From Cladophialophora immunda (Eukaryota; Ascomycota; Eurotiomycetes; Chaetothyriales; Herpotrichiellaceae), in contig NW_015622548.1 of assembly GCF_000835495.1 (NCBI RefSeq), positions 310,001 through 374,000 of the forward strand: a DNA stretch of 64,000 nt, in the 5' to 3' direction. This document shows, piece after piece, positions 12,219-22,285 of the stretch. Both the position numbers and the translations under genes were made by a program. The notes beneath the pieces were generated by a model. That model did not search any database. It worked only from the letters and a program-made list of their open reading frames with translations, and was not told where the DNA came from. Each line of letters opens with the position of its first letter. Positions within the stretch are counted from its first letter, which is position 1.

Positions 12219-12597
12219 CACGGGAGGAACAGGCTGTTCGTGAGACTCATGTGTGAAGAGGCGGTCGAGAAAGTCCACAATCTGTTCTGGCGCATGGGAT
12301 ACGGTGTCTGCATTGGGCGTCGCGTGATCTTATACGCATGAATCAATCATGGTCATCTACTGGGCCACGTAGAAGAAGCATATGCGCAGCTGCAGGTCGA
12401 TGTCCATATCGGCCCGTGTATCGCCGATGCCTGCGGAGCGTCTCCCGCCAACGCCACCCACAGCCACCTGCGGCCCAAGTCTCGGCGACGGTTCTTTTCA
12501 CCACTCGACCACTCCCAAATACTCCCTCGACGTGATGACTTCTTCTCTTCTCGTGTCTTCTGATATTGTCCCTCGAAACCACAGGCGGGCGCCAACA
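12219..12597. promoter_or_regulatory. shared divergent promoter, polyol dehydrogenase / Zn2Cys6 regulator
   Basis: 379 bp between the divergent start codons of the polyol dehydrogenase and the regulator. Co-regulation or autoregulation is an inference from spacing; I do not recognise a specific operator. Confidence 0.4.
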
Positions 12598-14478
12598 ATG
12601 AGCAGCGAATCCCCCGAAATCCCCTTCTCGGAAGAGAGAAGCTCCACAGTGTGAACAACCTCCCTCTACTCCATCACCACCTGCAATTCATGGCGACTAA
12701 TAGAGTCTACATAGGTGCCATCTCTGTCGACAGCGCAAGACGAAATGTGACAGGCGGCTCCCCAATTGTTCTTTCTGCGCCAAAGCAAAGGTTCGTTGCC
12801 AGTATGTGACCAAGACGAAGAAACGCGGTCTTCGTGCTGGCTACGTATCGCAACTCGAAAATCGCCTGGGTAGTCGTTCCCATTCATTCTGAAGAAGACA
12901 TTGTCTGATCCCTGGCCAGAGACCCTGGAGCAAGAAGTCGAGAAGTTCAAGCACGAACGAACAACGTCCTCGACGGCGACCCCAAATCCCATCCTCAGCC
13001 CTCCCCTCGCAGCGACATCTTCCCCCCACCAACCCATTGACATATCGCCACCACAACACTCCATCTCCAATACTCCGTCTGTCTCCCATGTGGAGCTACC
13101 GAAATCCAATGCGACACAGGCAGAATCAGATGCTGCCGTTGCAGACTTGACGACCCTATCCCATGCATACCTTCATACCTTGGCCGACTCGTGGTTCAAG
13201 GAAACTCAACCATGGTACCCTATATTAAGCCGCCAACACATCCAGGATGCCCTTGACGCCCTCCCTCTGCCTCTGACACACATCGATGACGTGGTTCTCA
13301 AGGCCGTTATTGCCCTTCAGATAGCATACTCGAGTCAGGCCATCTGTTTGGGATACAACGGGAGATATCGACTTTCACAGTACCTCAGGTCGCAGGTAGT
13401 GAATGAGGCCTTCTCCAAAGCATCATTGAAATCACTCCAAGCACTCTTGATCATTGCCATCTTGGACTATGGCTCGGACAACATCCCCAGTACGTTCAGC
13501 ATACTCGCTGTCTGCCGGCGCATGTGCGAAAACATTGGCCTTTTCCGCAAGCTGTTGAATCAGATGCAGCTGCAGAGCCCTGCACAAGTCGGCCCTCCAG
13601 CAATAGGCAGCAACACCGGGGATGAACTGGCGATCCCTTTGACCTGGTCCTCGCTTGCCATGGACGCCGTTTCGACCTTGGGCATCTCATGGCGGGACGT
13701 GTCGGCTGCCGTGATGGACCACTTGTCGAGCGTTGCCTATGTGAGCACGCCGGACCTCAGGGACAGCTTCCGCAGCCACACGCATCTCGCCGCGATCGGC
13801 CTGCAACCTCTCCACAACTTCCTCTACGACCATGAGCAGGGGAGATATGATCAAGCAAAGGGCCAGGCATTTGCCACGTGTGACGAGATATACCACAACC
13901 TCATGAACTATGTCCGTGCCCAGCCAGCCACCAGCTATACGTTGCTGGCAGATGGACTGATCGACTTTGATCCCAACCTCGTCCTCACCAGCATCCTGTC
14001 CCATGCGAGTGTCATCATCCTCTACGCGCGCCTTATCGAGGCGGATGAAACTTCGTGCAACGAGATTCCGCTGCAGCGATGCCTCCAGGCGTGCGAGGAC
14101 ATCGTGCTGGCGCTTCGCAGCATCAGCGACGCGGACGCCGAACTCAGCACGCCGGTCCTCGGGACCATGCTCTTCGTCGCCGCGCGGTTCAAGCTGGTCA
14201 TCTACCGCAAGATGAACCAGCAGCGGCGCGAACCCATCTTCGACACGCTCATGCACGGCATCAGCATGTGCGGGCGCCGATGGTCCGTGGCTCGCAGGCA
14301 GGACCTGGTCCTCCGCGCTGCCATCGTCGAGGTCGACACGGGCAACGACGCGTTGTTGCCTGCGTCCTTCTGGAATGTGAAGAAGAGCCACTTGGACATC
14401 TCGGAGGAGCTGAAGGAGTGGGTCGCGGATCACCAGCAGTCGCTGTACATCGGCTCGCTGAATGGGCCGTATGTATAA
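12598..14478 (+). CDS. Zn(II)2Cys6 transcription factor
   Basis: Probable DNA-binding regulator of 588 residues in three exons: 12598-12650, 12715-12869 and 12920-14478 (introns 64 and 50 nt; the first has a GACTAAT branch site). The zinc cluster lies in exon 2: Cys19, 22, 29, 36, 39 and 46 (CHLCRQRKTKC ... CSFCAKAKVRC), followed by a basic linker (TKTKKRGLRAG) and a short dimerisation-type segment SQLENRLE across the second splice. The body contains a fungal-specific regulatory domain (from ~150: WFKETQPWYPILSRQHI, later the hydrophobic helices around 'LKSLQALLIIAILDYGS'). Target genes are unknown; the neighbouring divergent polyol dehydrogenase suggests a role in polyol or pentose use. The long frame alone starts inside exon 3 and misses the zinc cluster, so the three-exon model is needed. 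Confidence 0.88.
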
Positions 14479-14760
14479 CTCGGGGCGTCAAATGACCGTT
14501 TCCTGCTCGGATTTTACATGAGAAGCCAGCGCGCCACTGCCACAGCAACAGCAATATATGCACACCATTGAGAGCCGGCCCTCGAAGTTCTTTGTCTTTA
14601 TACACAGATCGATCAATGCACTGTCTTCTCGAACAAGTGATGAATTCATAGATACAACTGCCAGCTTTGTCCTCATCAGCAATCACGATCTTGCCCCTTT
14701 TTGCTGTTCATGTAAAAGTCGTGATTCAATGGGCTATTTCCCATCGCGATTATTATTAGT

Positions 14761-16401
14761 TCAGCCCCTCTCTGGCGCGAAATGCACGATGACAGGCCGC
14801 TTCAGCCGCCCCCCAGCGCCAGCGAGACTGGCAGCGTCGTTGGAGGCGATGAAATCGGCCTCCCAGGAAGCCGCGAGCAGAGAGAGGGTGCTGAACCCGT
14901 CGCGGACGGGACTGTCGTGGAGCACGAGGGCCTTGACGGCGACGCAGATGAACGACAGGAGCGGGTTCACCATCAGCAGCAGGATCAGCAGCGGATGGCG
15001 GCGCAGGGTCGGCACGGTCTTGATGGAGAGGATGTCGGCGGCGGCCTTGTCGTAGCCGGTCAGGGCGCGGATCTCGGCGTTCTGGATCCCCTGCGGCCGG
15101 ACGATGGTGTCGAGGCTGGAGGTGCGCGCCCACGCCATGGCCGCCGCCAGCGCCGGCACGGTATTAACGGGCTGCGCAAACACCAGCGGCCCGCTCTCCG
15201 GAGAGATCGGGTACGGGTAGTCGAAGGCGCCCGCGCGGTTGTGCCAGTCGTACTCGCCGAGGTAGTTGCTGAACATCTCCTGCAGGCCGATGGCGTTGTT
15301 CTGCAGCACCGTCTGGTTCACAGTGGCGTCGGGCTGGACGACCAGCCTGGCCGCGGTCAGCGTGATGTTGGACGGGGAAATCACCCACGTCACGTCGGCG
15401 ATGCGCCGCGACTGCTCGGTCCGGATGGCCTCCGACTCGAACGTCTCGTTGCGCGTCGTGTTCCACGCCGAAAAGTACATGGTAGTGAAGTTGGTCAGGA
15501 AGTTGCCGCTCATGCCCGCCCAGAGCGCGTTGTTCGCCCCGCGCACGTTGCCGCCGTTGACGGTGAAGTCGTGCCCGAACTGCGCGGCCACGTCGGTCCA
15601 AAAGTCCGCGCTGTTTCGGTCCTCGTCCGAGATATCGTGGATCTCGGAGACGGTGGCGTTGACCGTGGTGGACATGGTCAGTGTCTCCCCGTCCTTGAGC
15701 CTGCTCTGGATCGCCGTCAGGTAGGAAGGGAACGGCGAGTCCACGATCGCGGCGGTCTTGTTGTCGGCCGCGATGAAGACGTTGAACCCGTACGTCCGGT
15801 TCAAGCCCGGGTCCGTCCAGAAGGGCACATAGACTTGTGAGAGCAGCGAGAGGCCGTCCCCGATCCGCTGCATGCCCGGCGGCGCCGCGAACCCGAAGAA
15901 CCCAGGGCCCTCGTGCACCAGGATCGTGCTGCTCCCGCCGATGAATTGTTTGTAGCCGACGCTGAGCAGCAGCGGCAGGCCGAAGATAATCAGCAGCAAC
16001 AGCCGGTATGCCCAGAAGACGTGGTCCGCGAATGGGTCCTTGCGCATCAGCGCATCGAGGTCCTGCAGCGTGGTTCCCCGACGCTTCCCGCACGCCATCA
16101 GGGCCGTGCGGAGGACCTGGCCTTCAAGACACATGCCCATGACGGCGACGAGGAAGCCGATCAGCACGAGCTGATTGATCTGGCCCAGGAAGATGGCGAA
16201 GCGCGTGTAGAAGACCGTCAGGAGGGAGAGAGTCAGGCACAGGAGCATGGCCAGGCTGAGGTAGACATCCTTAGGCGGGAGGCGCGGGTTGCTGCGCTGG
16301 GTTCTGGCTGGGGCTCGCTCTGCATGTTTGACTGACAGCAGCAAAGGGGATTTGTCCCACGGCAGCTTGGGTAGTGACTTCTTGTTGGTGTCCAGCGACA
16401 T
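14761..16401 (-). CDS. multipass membrane protein of unknown function
   Basis: Single-exon frame of 546 residues. Hydrophobic segments: ~47-72 (LSLAMLLCLTLSLLTVFYTRF), ~75-95, ~132-150 (YRLLLLIIFGLPLLLSV) and ~462-485 (PLLILLLMVNPLLSFICVAVKAL). Between the third and fourth is a ~300-residue loop with many N-glycosylation sequons (NRT, NKT, NAT, NFT, NTT, NET, NIT, NQT), so it probably faces the outside or the lumen. This plan of N-terminal helices, large glycosylated loop and one C-terminal helix pair occurs in many uncharacterised fungal plasma-membrane proteins. No enzymatic motif is seen. It is convergent with the upstream regulator (282 bp gap). Confidence 0.8.
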   Translation of the reverse strand: MSLDTNKKSLPKLPWDKSPLLLSVKHAERAPARTQRSNPRLPPKDVYLSLAMLLCLTLSLLTVFYTRFAIFLGQINQLVLIGFLVAVMGMCLEGQVLRTALMACGKRRGTTLQDLDALMRKDPFADHVFWAYRLLLLIIFGLPLLLSVGYKQFIGGSSTILVHEGPGFFGFAAPPGMQRIGDGLSLLSQVYVPFWTDPGLNRTYGFNVFIAADNKTAAIVDSPFPSYLTAIQSRLKDGETLTMSTTVNATVSEIHDISDEDRNSADFWTDVAAQFGHDFTVNGGNVRGANNALWAGMSGNFLTNFTTMYFSAWNTTRNETFESEAIRTEQSRRIADVTWVISPSNITLTAARLVVQPDATVNQTVLQNNAIGLQEMFSNYLGEYDWHNRAGAFDYPYPISPESGPLVFAQPVNTVPALAAAMAWARTSSLDTIVRPQGIQNAEIRALTGYDKAAADILSIKTVPTLRRHPLLILLLMVNPLLSFICVAVKALVLHDSPVRDGFSTLSLLAASWEADFIASNDAASLAGAGGRLKRPVIVHFAPERG

Positions 16402-17356
16402 TCAAGCGATCAAGAATATAATGCTGATGATGAGGTTGTTGTCAATGATTGTATGGCGAGGAATATCGGTTGCTGTGTCTGCCCTGTGCATAGCCCATCT
16501 TGGACGGAAACCTGTTGATGTACCGCGCAGAGGAGGCGGACAGCCACCGCAATTATTAGCAGCAAATCTGCCGCGTTCTGATACAGGATCCCTGGCCCGG
16601 TAACGACCATGCCTGTGTCTCAGCGGGTCTCAGGAAACGCCCCTGCAGGACTGGCTGGCCAGGGGGTCACATCGAGTTGGAAAAGAATGTCGATGCAATC
16701 TCGTCCTCCGCAAGGAAGTCTGACAGACAATGTCGTGGTCGCAGAAGAGTCATGCCCATTGCACAGTGACTCGGGCAGTGTGGCATAGCAACGGTCTTTA
16801 GACCCTCTCCTCGATGCGATACTTTGGTTCATCATCGTCTGATGGTGCCAGGGCACAGTCATGGATCGCCCCACGGCGTTCACGCGGGCGTCAGTTCGGT
16901 CGGCGGCTAGAACGAGTGGCTGAAACCCAGGCCAGGGCCGTTGAGGCGCAACCACGCAATAACAACCCTGGCGAAGAACCGCCAAAAGGGGGTTAAGTAG
17001 GAGCCAATCAGCCATGGTTGGGTGGGGGCCGAGTGGGGGCCAGAGGATATCGTTACTGGGTGAGCTAGAGCAGCGTGGCTCAGCCGTCTGATGCGGGCGA
17101 AAGCGAATTGCGTACTGCATGATACGACCCGGACAACTACGAGGAGGAGTAGATACCTGGTCAGTACGTGGTTACCAAACAGGGCAGTATGTACCGGTGT
17201 TTGAAACCACAGAGATCGCATTCATCAATCGTTATACCTAGCAATATTCCCGACGAATACCACCGGTTTCCCGGTCGTCGCTATCTGGAAGTCGAAATCC
17301 GTACGGAGATGGAAAGATTAGTGGACATTGCATTTATATCCATCCCCTCTTGATGG
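16402..17356. other. intergenic, no supported gene
   Basis: About 0.95 kb holding the promoter of the membrane-protein gene and the 3' flank of the next regulator. No frame here has a recognisable domain. Confidence 0.55.
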
Positions 17357-19534
17357 TCACTCCTCGTCACTCTCGTGAATCCCCCTCGTCACCAACGACC
17401 GATCGAGCCTCAACAGCGCCAAACTCATCAAGACATTCCCGGCGCTGCCCCCGCCCGTGCGCAACGCCCAGCGCCACCGCCTGATGAGGGCGTTGATCTC
17501 GTCGACCTCGCCCGACTCCTCGCTCGTGATCAGCAGCCGGATCGTCATGGACGAGATCATGGCAAACCCCGCGCGCGACCACGAGTGCCAAAACGCGTCC
17601 CAGACGTTGCGGCGCAGCGACTCGACGAACTCGACGGCCTCCATGCAGCACGTCTTGGCGCCGATGCGGACCGCGTCACGGCCGGCTTCGGAGGAAGACG
17701 ACGGAATCGACGAGGGGAGGTTGGATTCGATGGGCCGGAGGAGGGCGCGGAAGAGGATGATGTTGGTGACGAGGTAGCTTAGCCCCAGGGAGGCGTTGCC
17801 GTCCAGACCAGACGAGCGGGAACGTATGGCGGTGGTGTTGTGGTGGTGGTGGCCGTGGAGGTGCGGAGAGTCAAGATAGGTGTCGTACGACGTCTTCCAT
17901 TCCTTGAGGCGGCGGCGGATGGGCTTGGCCAGATCGATGGAGAGTTGAAAGTCGCGTTCGGTGCGTTTGGAGGCGGCAATGGTGAAGAACGCGGTTTGGA
18001 TGTCGCTGAGAATCGCGGTGAGGCGGGTCAGATGATAGAAGTGGGATAAGGGAGGCTCGGTAGCGCCAGCGGAGCTCGCGGCTTCGACACTGCCGTTGTG
18101 TTGCTGTTGTTGTTGGGACGACTCTGTCTCGCCAGAATAGACAAAGTCGGCCGCAGTCAGAGGCGCGACGTCGTAGTTGTCATCGTGGATGTGGCTCGTC
18201 AACCCGGCCGACATGAATGCCCATTTGTCCATGACAAAAACCGCCCACCAAAGACGCCGCCGCAGCCTCTTTTCCCACTCTGGAAGCCCCGTCCAGTCGA
18301 GGCAGTCGGTGGACAAGCCAAAGGTCTGTGCCAGAGCTACGGTCCAGCCGAGCAAACTCCACCGAAACACGGTGTCCATCACGTACCGATCGTCGTTAAC
18401 CCGTTGGAGAAGCAGTAAGCATGATTGCAAAGTGGAGAGGTGAGGCGTGTGGACTTCGTGCGTCACAGCGACCCAGGCGATGCGGTACAATCGCTGGCTC
18501 GACGGAGGCGAATGGACAATCGTGGTCGCCAGCACGTCGTCATAGGTGAAGAAGGCCAAAGCTGATGCATAGATGGCTGCTTTGAGAGAGAGCGGGAGGG
18601 ACTTGAGTCGCGAGGGCAGTTCGGCCAGCGGGTACAGAAGACGCGTCTTAGACAAGATGGGGAAATACGGGTAGATGTATCGGAAGAAGAGCTTGACCAG
18701 TCGGACGCCTGTCTCATCCGAGATCATCTGGGAGACTTCGCATGCCGCTTGGTCAAGGACTTTTTGGTCCAGTCGCGGTTCTCCTCGGTCGTAGAGCGAA
18801 TGGTCGGCGATCGACATGATCAAGGGCTTTCCTTGGCTGTGCATGACGTCTGGGTCTGATGCACGTAGCATATGTCTGGGTGTCACCTTGGCAATGTCAT
18901 CCACCGATGAGTCGAGATATTCCGACGAAAAGTGCCGAAGCAGGTAGGGGTCCGACTCGCCTGTGTCTCCTAGGAGGAAGGTGGTTTTGGTCGGCCACGC
19001 GTCCAATGACTCGGTGGGCGCATCGTGCTCTCGTCCCACGACGGCGTGTCTTGTTGTCGGCCGACCTGATTCGACCGAAACCTGTGAAGTTACGGAGCCT
19101 GCTCCCTGCGTGGGCGACATCTGCTGCGAGCTTCCATTGGATTGAGGGGAGAAGACGGCGAGATCCGCGTCGTTGTTGGCAAGTACCGCGGCCTGGGATC
19201 CCTGCGTCCAGTTCGATGATCTGGGTCCATCAGAGTGTGCCGGTCTAGCAGCACCCGTGTCGTGAGTGGTGGCTGAGACTACAGTGGTTCTTCCTGCTTC
19301 GCTCGTCGATTTTTGCCTCTTCCGTGGCGGTCTCTCGCTGATGATACATTCCCGGGCGTACAGACGGCAGGCGTAGCATGGAGGCCCTTGGTCGAGCCGA
19401 CAAGCACTCTTGCGAGAGCGACAAAAGTCACACGACCGTCGAGTGCGAGGGCGATGGAGCCTTACGGGGGCTGTGAGTGGAGCCGGAGGCTCATGAAACT
19501 GGGGAGACACTGGTTGAAAGGCGGTGGAGTACAT
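17357..19534 (-). CDS. Zn(II)2Cys6 transcription factor (cluster-end regulator)
   Basis: Intronless gene of 725 residues. The zinc cluster is near the N-terminus: Cys35, 38, 45, 53, 56 and 63 (CDFCRSRKSAC ... CYACRLYAREC), followed by a basic stretch PPRKRQK. The fungal-specific domain starts near ~275 (LVKLFFRYIYPYFPILSK) and includes 'RLRRRLWWAVFVMDKWAF', a hallmark of the middle homology region. A poly-Gln/His patch and other low-complexity stretches occur after ~490. It lies on the same strand as, and next to, the FAH-family, dihydropyrimidinase and permease genes, so it is the obvious candidate to control them; this is inference. I cannot assign it to a named regulator. Confidence 0.9.
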   Translation of the reverse strand: MYSTAFQPVSPQFHEPPAPLTAPVRLHRPRTRRSCDFCRSRKSACRLDQGPPCYACRLYARECIISERPPRKRQKSTSEAGRTTVVSATTHDTGAARPAHSDGPRSSNWTQGSQAAVLANNDADLAVFSPQSNGSSQQMSPTQGAGSVTSQVSVESGRPTTRHAVVGREHDAPTESLDAWPTKTTFLLGDTGESDPYLLRHFSSEYLDSSVDDIAKVTPRHMLRASDPDVMHSQGKPLIMSIADHSLYDRGEPRLDQKVLDQAACEVSQMISDETGVRLVKLFFRYIYPYFPILSKTRLLYPLAELPSRLKSLPLSLKAAIYASALAFFTYDDVLATTIVHSPPSSQRLYRIAWVAVTHEVHTPHLSTLQSCLLLLQRVNDDRYVMDTVFRWSLLGWTVALAQTFGLSTDCLDWTGLPEWEKRLRRRLWWAVFVMDKWAFMSAGLTSHIHDDNYDVAPLTAADFVYSGETESSQQQQQHNGSVEAASSAGATEPPLSHFYHLTRLTAILSDIQTAFFTIAASKRTERDFQLSIDLAKPIRRRLKEWKTSYDTYLDSPHLHGHHHHNTTAIRSRSSGLDGNASLGLSYLVTNIILFRALLRPIESNLPSSIPSSSSEAGRDAVRIGAKTCCMEAVEFVESLRRNVWDAFWHSWSRAGFAMISSMTIRLLITSEESGEVDEINALIRRWRWALRTGGGSAGNVLMSLALLRLDRSLVTRGIHESDEE

Positions 19535-20183
19535 GGCGGAAAGTCATGTCCAGTGACTTATTCGAGCGCAGCATAGTTATAGAGACAGAACAAAGGAGCC
19601 ATACATAGCAGTAGTCGCAGAGAGTCCGTGTAGAGAGATTGAGGATCGTGGACAATACGAGGTAGGCAAACGATGGAGTCGAATCAAGAGTCTAAGACTC
19701 GAGAGTCTGTCGCCGTAGTTTCTTATCGCGATGGACGGGATGGACGTTGCTTCAGCCAATCACACGCCAGGAATGTGACTACGAGTATTAGCAGCGCTGC
19801 CAAGGGACTACCGACTAATGACTGTCACGCGAGGCCTCGGCCAAAGGTCTTCGGGCTAGCGCTAGGGGCGCTTCGAGAGTTACTGACAGTCTATCTTGTA
19901 TATACTATAGACCAACGGTCTTTAAAGGACGTGGTAGAATTCACGGTGTTCGTCCATGAGTCGCAGGAAGTGATAAGAGGGCGTCGCACGACATTATTTC
20001 CATTTGAGGCATAGCTCGGAGTTTGGGTCACATGACCATAGCTTCCATCTACGGCTAGCTCAGTATCAATCTCCTTTTGAACCATTCTGGGTGCTGTTCT
20101 TCTCAGTCTCTCCCTTCTCTCACATACACGTAACGTAAATTGACTCTCTCTCTCTCCCACACCTCCTACTACGCTTTGTCTAT
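19535..20183. other. promoter region of the regulator / 3' flank of FAH-family gene
   Basis: About 650 bp with no supported coding region. It should contain the promoter and leader of the 725-residue regulator and the 3' UTR of the FAH-family gene. Confidence 0.5.
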
Positions 20184-21858
20184 TCACAACGGCCTCGCTG
20201 GGAGAATGATTCCATCGCAGCTCCCGAAGCCCACCCTCTTCCCTGCCACTGTTGGATCGCCTTTGTCACCCGCCCAGCCCGTAAACATGACGACGTCTCC
20301 GTCTTGAACATAAAATCTCTTGTTCCCTGCAGGTGTCTCAATCTCCTTTGTTCCGTTCCGTGTACGCTCGACCAGAGAACAAATCGATTCCGCACCCTAA
20401 TTCGCGAGTCAGGCTGCTTGAACAAACTCCAGCGAGGCTACTCAGGTACCTACCTCTCCTGTAATTGTACCGGTTCCAATCAAGTCTCCCGTTCTCATTT
20501 CACAGCCTCCAAATGCATGGTGGGTCAACATTTGCGCAAAGGACCAGTACGCATTGGTCAAGTTACTGGTGGCGGTATCGAACACTTCGCCCTCGGGTGA
20601 AAGCTTCCACTCCATGTGGATGGAGATGTCAAAGGTCCCGAGCTCCCTTTTGTCGACCAGATACGGCAATAGATCTGATGGCTCTTGAGGCTGGGTCTTC
20701 GTGCGGTAGGGCTCCAAGGCGTCAATCGACACAACCCAGGGGCTGATGGTCGAGGCGAAGGATTTGGCATTGAAGGCGGCAAAAGGATGGTCTTCGGGAG
20801 CCTGGACATCGCGTGCTGGAGATTTCAACCATCAGCGTGACGCACGAAAGGACCGCAGGAGGCAGGCATACTTGACCAGTCGTTCAGAAGCACCACCCCG
20901 AATATGTGATTCTCGGCCTCCTCGATCGAGACCCGCTCGAAACGCTTAATTCCTTCCCCGAGGAAGAAAGCAAACTCCATCTCGACGTCCATCTGCTGTG
21001 ACGGTCCGACGTATGCTTTACCATTCGAGTCAATCAAATGTCCCAGCGGTCGAACGATTGGCGTGCCCGAAGCCACAATACTGGACACGCGACCAGTGAA
21101 CGCACGAGGGGGGTTGAACCTGGATCCTATATGAGGCGGTGTCGTCAAGCTAGGGTTTGTCCACTAACATGTTCACTGGCGTGCTGCTCGTTGAATGGGT
21201 ATTTTTTGCATGCTTGAGCTGTCAGCTTTACTCCAACTGGCCACGGATCTAATCCTGCAACAGCAGAAGATCATCACTGCTCACCGTTCGTGAATTGAGA
21301 AAATCCGTAAAATCTCCAATCTTCATGGGCAAATGCATGTCGACCTTGACCAGGGCGGTGTCGACGATGCATTTCTGCCTCAGCTCTTTATTGTCCCGCA
21401 TGATTGGGGTCATCTCCACGAGGAGATACTTGACGAACATCCGCACCGCATTGACCGTTTCGCGGCCAAGGGCTGCAAACGAATTCAAGACGGTCTGGCC
21501 CAGTCAGAAAGACGACTCTGTATTGCAGTTCGCACGACATTCAAGAAGGAGTCGTGGCAACGAGCTTCATACCTCCTTTAACACCGCGTACGGGAATTGA
21601 CAGGTACAGTACATGGAGAATGCCTCTGTATCAACCAATGCTGACATGTCGACGATAAATCTCCCAATCGCGATGCCAGGCCGCGGCGTCGTCTGTTTCC
21701 TGTTAGCTCACCAGACCTCTCACGAGGGCTAAGACATTCTTAGGATGTTGGCACTGCTGGCAACCTACATTGTCGGCTGTTGAGAAGATGCCAAAAGGGA
21801 GGTTTTCAATGGAAAAGTCATGATCCTCAGGCACATCCAGCCACGACTTGAGCACCAT
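20184..21858 (-). CDS. fumarylacetoacetase (FAH) family hydrolase, divergent active site
   Basis: Metal-dependent C-C bond hydrolase of the FAH fold. Seven exons reconstructed: 21858-21769, 21692-21573, 21494-21285, 21212-21169, 21119-20872, 20815-20454 and 20396-20184; all six introns are 49-78 nt with GT/AG ends and most have CTGAC branch sites. The product is 428 residues, the normal FAH size. The N-terminal SH3-like domain starts SWLDVPEDHDFSIENLPFGI. Metal and catalytic residues equivalent to those of mammalian FAH are present: Asp134 (DFTDF), His141, Glu201 and Glu203 (DVEMEF), the Asp of NDWS, the Lys of AKSF, and the Glu in LVERTRNGTK. Residues that bind fumarylacetoacetate (Arg142, Tyr159, Tyr244 in FAH numbering) are not conserved and the loop after His141 is ~5 residues shorter. 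It is therefore probably not the tyrosine-pathway enzyme. Exon 4 (44 nt) is the least certain exon. Confidence 0.85.
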
Positions 21859-22285
21859 GTTGGCAGCTGATATCCAATGCCGGGCTTGTGGTTGTCGGAG
21901 TTGGCCTCGCACCTGATGCCTGGGAAACAGTCTCTCTGCTTGAGATGAACGAGTCCAGAATGGCTGAGATGTTGCACCGACCACTGACACCGTCCCGAAC
22001 GGTCTCCAAATCGCTGTCCCAAAGCGCTCCCCGCAAGAGTCTACCTGAAGGCAACTTTCTGTGGGTCATTTACCTCTGTCCACGCCCCACGCCTGATAGC
22101 ATGCACTACTGATCGGAACGAATCCATCATCCGGCGGTATGCGAAACGGTCAAATCCGATTTCGAAATTTCGGCTAGACTCCAATCTTAGCACTCTCAGG
22201 ATATGGATCTAATGTGCAAGGAGGTGCTTTGTGATGCGAAATCCGGCCTATTGATTTCTCTAAATGTCTATTGCACTATCTGGCG
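21859..22285. promoter_or_regulatory. promoter region of FAH-family gene
   Basis: 427 bp between the dihydropyrimidinase 3' end and the FAH-family start, both on the minus strand. One GATA-type motif (TGATAG) is at 22094-22099. No coding region is supported. Confidence 0.4.

Noticed and set aside
14782..15840. Plus-strand frame of 352 codons opposite the membrane-protein gene
   Set aside because: Antisense shadow with GC-driven composition (Arg, Gly, Val, Asp); the minus strand shows a coherent membrane protein.
20184..21858. Calling the FAH-family gene the tyrosine-pathway fumarylacetoacetase
   Set aside because: Substrate-binding Arg and Tyr positions differ and no homogentisate dioxygenase or maleylacetoacetate isomerase gene is nearby.
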